Shown: piece after piece, positions 6,293-7,456 of the stretch
How the letters are laid out: each line of letters starts with the position of its first letter
How positions within the stretch are numbered: the first letter of the stretch is position 1
NCBI GenBank assembly: GCA_900545445.1
Contig: UQZH01000067.1
Location: 1 to 7,456, forward strand
Direction: 5' to 3'
DNA from: an uncultured Collinsella sp.
Lineage (GTDB): Bacteria; Actinomycetota; Coriobacteriia; Coriobacteriales; Coriobacteriaceae
DNA: 7,456 nt
Made by a program: the position numbers and the translations under genes
The notes under the pieces: model-generated
The model's input: the letters and a program-made list of their open reading frames with translations, nothing else
Database searches by the model: none
Told to the model about the DNA's origin: nothing

Positions 6293-7456
6293 TTACAGAC
6301 CAGCGATATGGTCGGCGGGCGTCGCGACAACCTGTCCGGCGCTCTTGGTGGGACGCTTCTTTTTGGTTTCGGCCGTACCCAGCAGCCTCGCCTCGAGACC
6401 GCTCACCAAGCGCGCAAGCGGCAGGGTAATGACCAGATAGAACAGGGCGGCAACCACATACGGCGTAATGGAGCCCGTCGTTGCCACGATGGTGCGGGCG
6501 TTCATGACGATCTCGACCACGCCCACGGCGGCGAGCAGCGACGTATCCTTGTAGAGCAGGATAAACTCGCTGGTCAGCGTAGGCAGGACATTGCGGAACG
6601 TCTGCGGAATCATAACGTAGAGCAGCGTCTGGAAGGCATTCATGCCCAGCGAGCGAGCAGCCTCGTTTTGACCCTTGGGGATCGACTGAATACCGGCGCG
6701 GAAGATCTCGCACAGGTACGCAGACGAGTTCATGGCCATGACGATAACGCCCAAGACGTAGTCGTCAACCTTGACACCGGCAAGCGGCAGGCCAAAGAAC
6801 GCGATATAGATCTGCAGGAATGCCGGCGTGCCGCGGATGATATTCACGTAGATGCCGGCAAGGCAGCGCAAGATGCGCGATTTGGAGATGCGCATGAGCG
6901 ACAGGGCAAAGCCAAAGGGGATCGCCAGCGGAAACGCCACAAGCACGATCGAGAGCGACATAAGGAAGCCCTTAAAGACGATCGGCAGACTCTGGACCAA
7001 AATGACCGGGTTCAAGAACAGGCGCAGGAACATATTGGAGTTCCATGCCTCGACCCACGGCTGTTCCTTAAGATCGGCCAGGAAGTTGTCAAAGGTCGTC
7101 ACGCCCTTGATCTCGACGGAAGGAATCTTGGAAATCTTCTTGGTCGAACCGTCGGCGAGCGTATAGGTACCGCTGAAGGCCTCATCGCCTCCCTCGACGG
7201 GAAACGTCACGCCGTAAACCTCGACACGGAAAAAGCCGCCGGCAGGCGCCGTCTCGCCAAAGTCGATCTTGAGCGTCTGGCCGTCAGCCTTGCACGTGGG
7301 CTTCATGGGCGTACGATCCATGAGGTCCTCGCCCGAGAGCATCGTCAATCGCGTGTCATCGGTACCAAACGTCGTGCCGTCGACAAACGTCAGCGAAAGA
7401 CCGCTCAGCTCCTCGTCGGCGTCGGCCTGAACTTCCCAGGTAATGCGCGTCTCGGT
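6293..7456 (-). CDS. Polar amino acid ABC transporter permease with extra N-terminal region (partial)
   Basis: About 387 residues are visible and the frame remains open to the window edge, so the true N-terminus lies beyond it. An in-frame TTG at 7348 is not credible as the start, because sensible sequence (RITWEVQADADEELSGLSLT) precedes it. The part encoded at about 6380-7000 is a complete HisM/GlnP-type membrane domain: several hydrophobic helices, NIIRGTPAFLQIYIAFFGLP, and the EAA loop EIFRAGIQSIPKGQNEAARSLG with its Gly, which contacts the ATPase. The C-terminal tail is basic (ETKKKRPTK). The roughly 140 residues before the membrane domain are polar and beta-rich (FFRVEVYGVTF, FSGTYTLADGSTKKI) and probably outside the membrane, unlike ordinary PAAT permeases of about 220 residues. 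They could be a linker or domain of a substrate-binding-protein/permease fusion. Substrate unknown. Confidence 0.9.
   Translation of the reverse strand, partial: TETRITWEVQADADEELSGLSLTFVDGTTFGTDDTRLTMLSGEDLMDRTPMKPTCKADGQTLKIDFGETAPAGGFFRVEVYGVTFPVEGGDEAFSGTYTLADGSTKKISKIPSVEIKGVTTFDNFLADLKEQPWVEAWNSNMFLRLFLNPVILVQSLPIVFKGFLMSLSIVLVAFPLAIPFGFALSLMRISKSRILRCLAGIYVNIIRGTPAFLQIYIAFFGLPLAGVKVDDYVLGVIVMAMNSSAYLCEIFRAGIQSIPKGQNEAARSLGMNAFQTLLYVMIPQTFRNVLPTLTSEFILLYKDTSLLAAVGVVEIVMNARTIVATTGSITPYVVAALFYLVITLPLARLVSGLEARLLGTAETKKKRPTKSAGQVVATPADHIAGL

Overview
The window looks like chromosomal DNA of a moderately GC-rich gut actinobacterium, most likely a Coriobacteriia member close to Collinsella. 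This rests on base composition, codon use, GTG starts, a sortase-anchored surface protein and the mix of gene families. No rRNA or marker gene confirms it. I see no tRNA or rRNA gene, insertion sequence or CRISPR array.

Layout. (1) At 1-850 on the plus strand, the 3' end of a Y-family (UmuC/UvrX-like) translesion DNA polymerase overlaps a YolD-like gene, a mutagenic-repair pair. (2) At 847-3410 on the minus strand, a large secreted protein has a signal peptide, a propeller-like ectodomain, an acidic 9-residue repeat, a helical segment and an LPHAG sorting signal. Its reading frame is broken by one base near 3186. (3) At 3683-4066 on the minus strand lies a small membrane-tethered heavy-metal-associated (HMA) protein, with a CsoR-like GC-rich inverted repeat just upstream. 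(4) At 4241-5410 on the plus strand, a DUF3793 protein, also broken by one base (near 4359), is followed by a short-chain flavodoxin. They lie behind a good sigma-70-type promoter with a DtxR/IdeR-like half-operator at its start region. A bidirectional stem-loop terminator at 5468-5502 closes the block. (5) At 5528-7456 on the minus strand are the ATPase and the permease (running off the window) of a polar amino acid ABC importer. The permease carries an unusual beta-rich region ahead of its membrane domain.

How the genes may work together. Units 3 and 4 are transcribed divergently from about 175 bases that hold two different metal-regulator-like sites, one copper-type and one iron-type. This suggests a small metal-responsive locus: copper handling on one side, and an iron-sparing flavodoxin with a Cys-rich DUF3793 partner on the other. 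That is inference from sequence. Units 1, 2 and 5 look functionally independent of it.

Both broken genes need exactly one added base to restore a continuous frame, and neither site has a slippery heptamer. Two such lesions in 7.5 kb may reflect consensus sequencing errors rather than two decaying genes.
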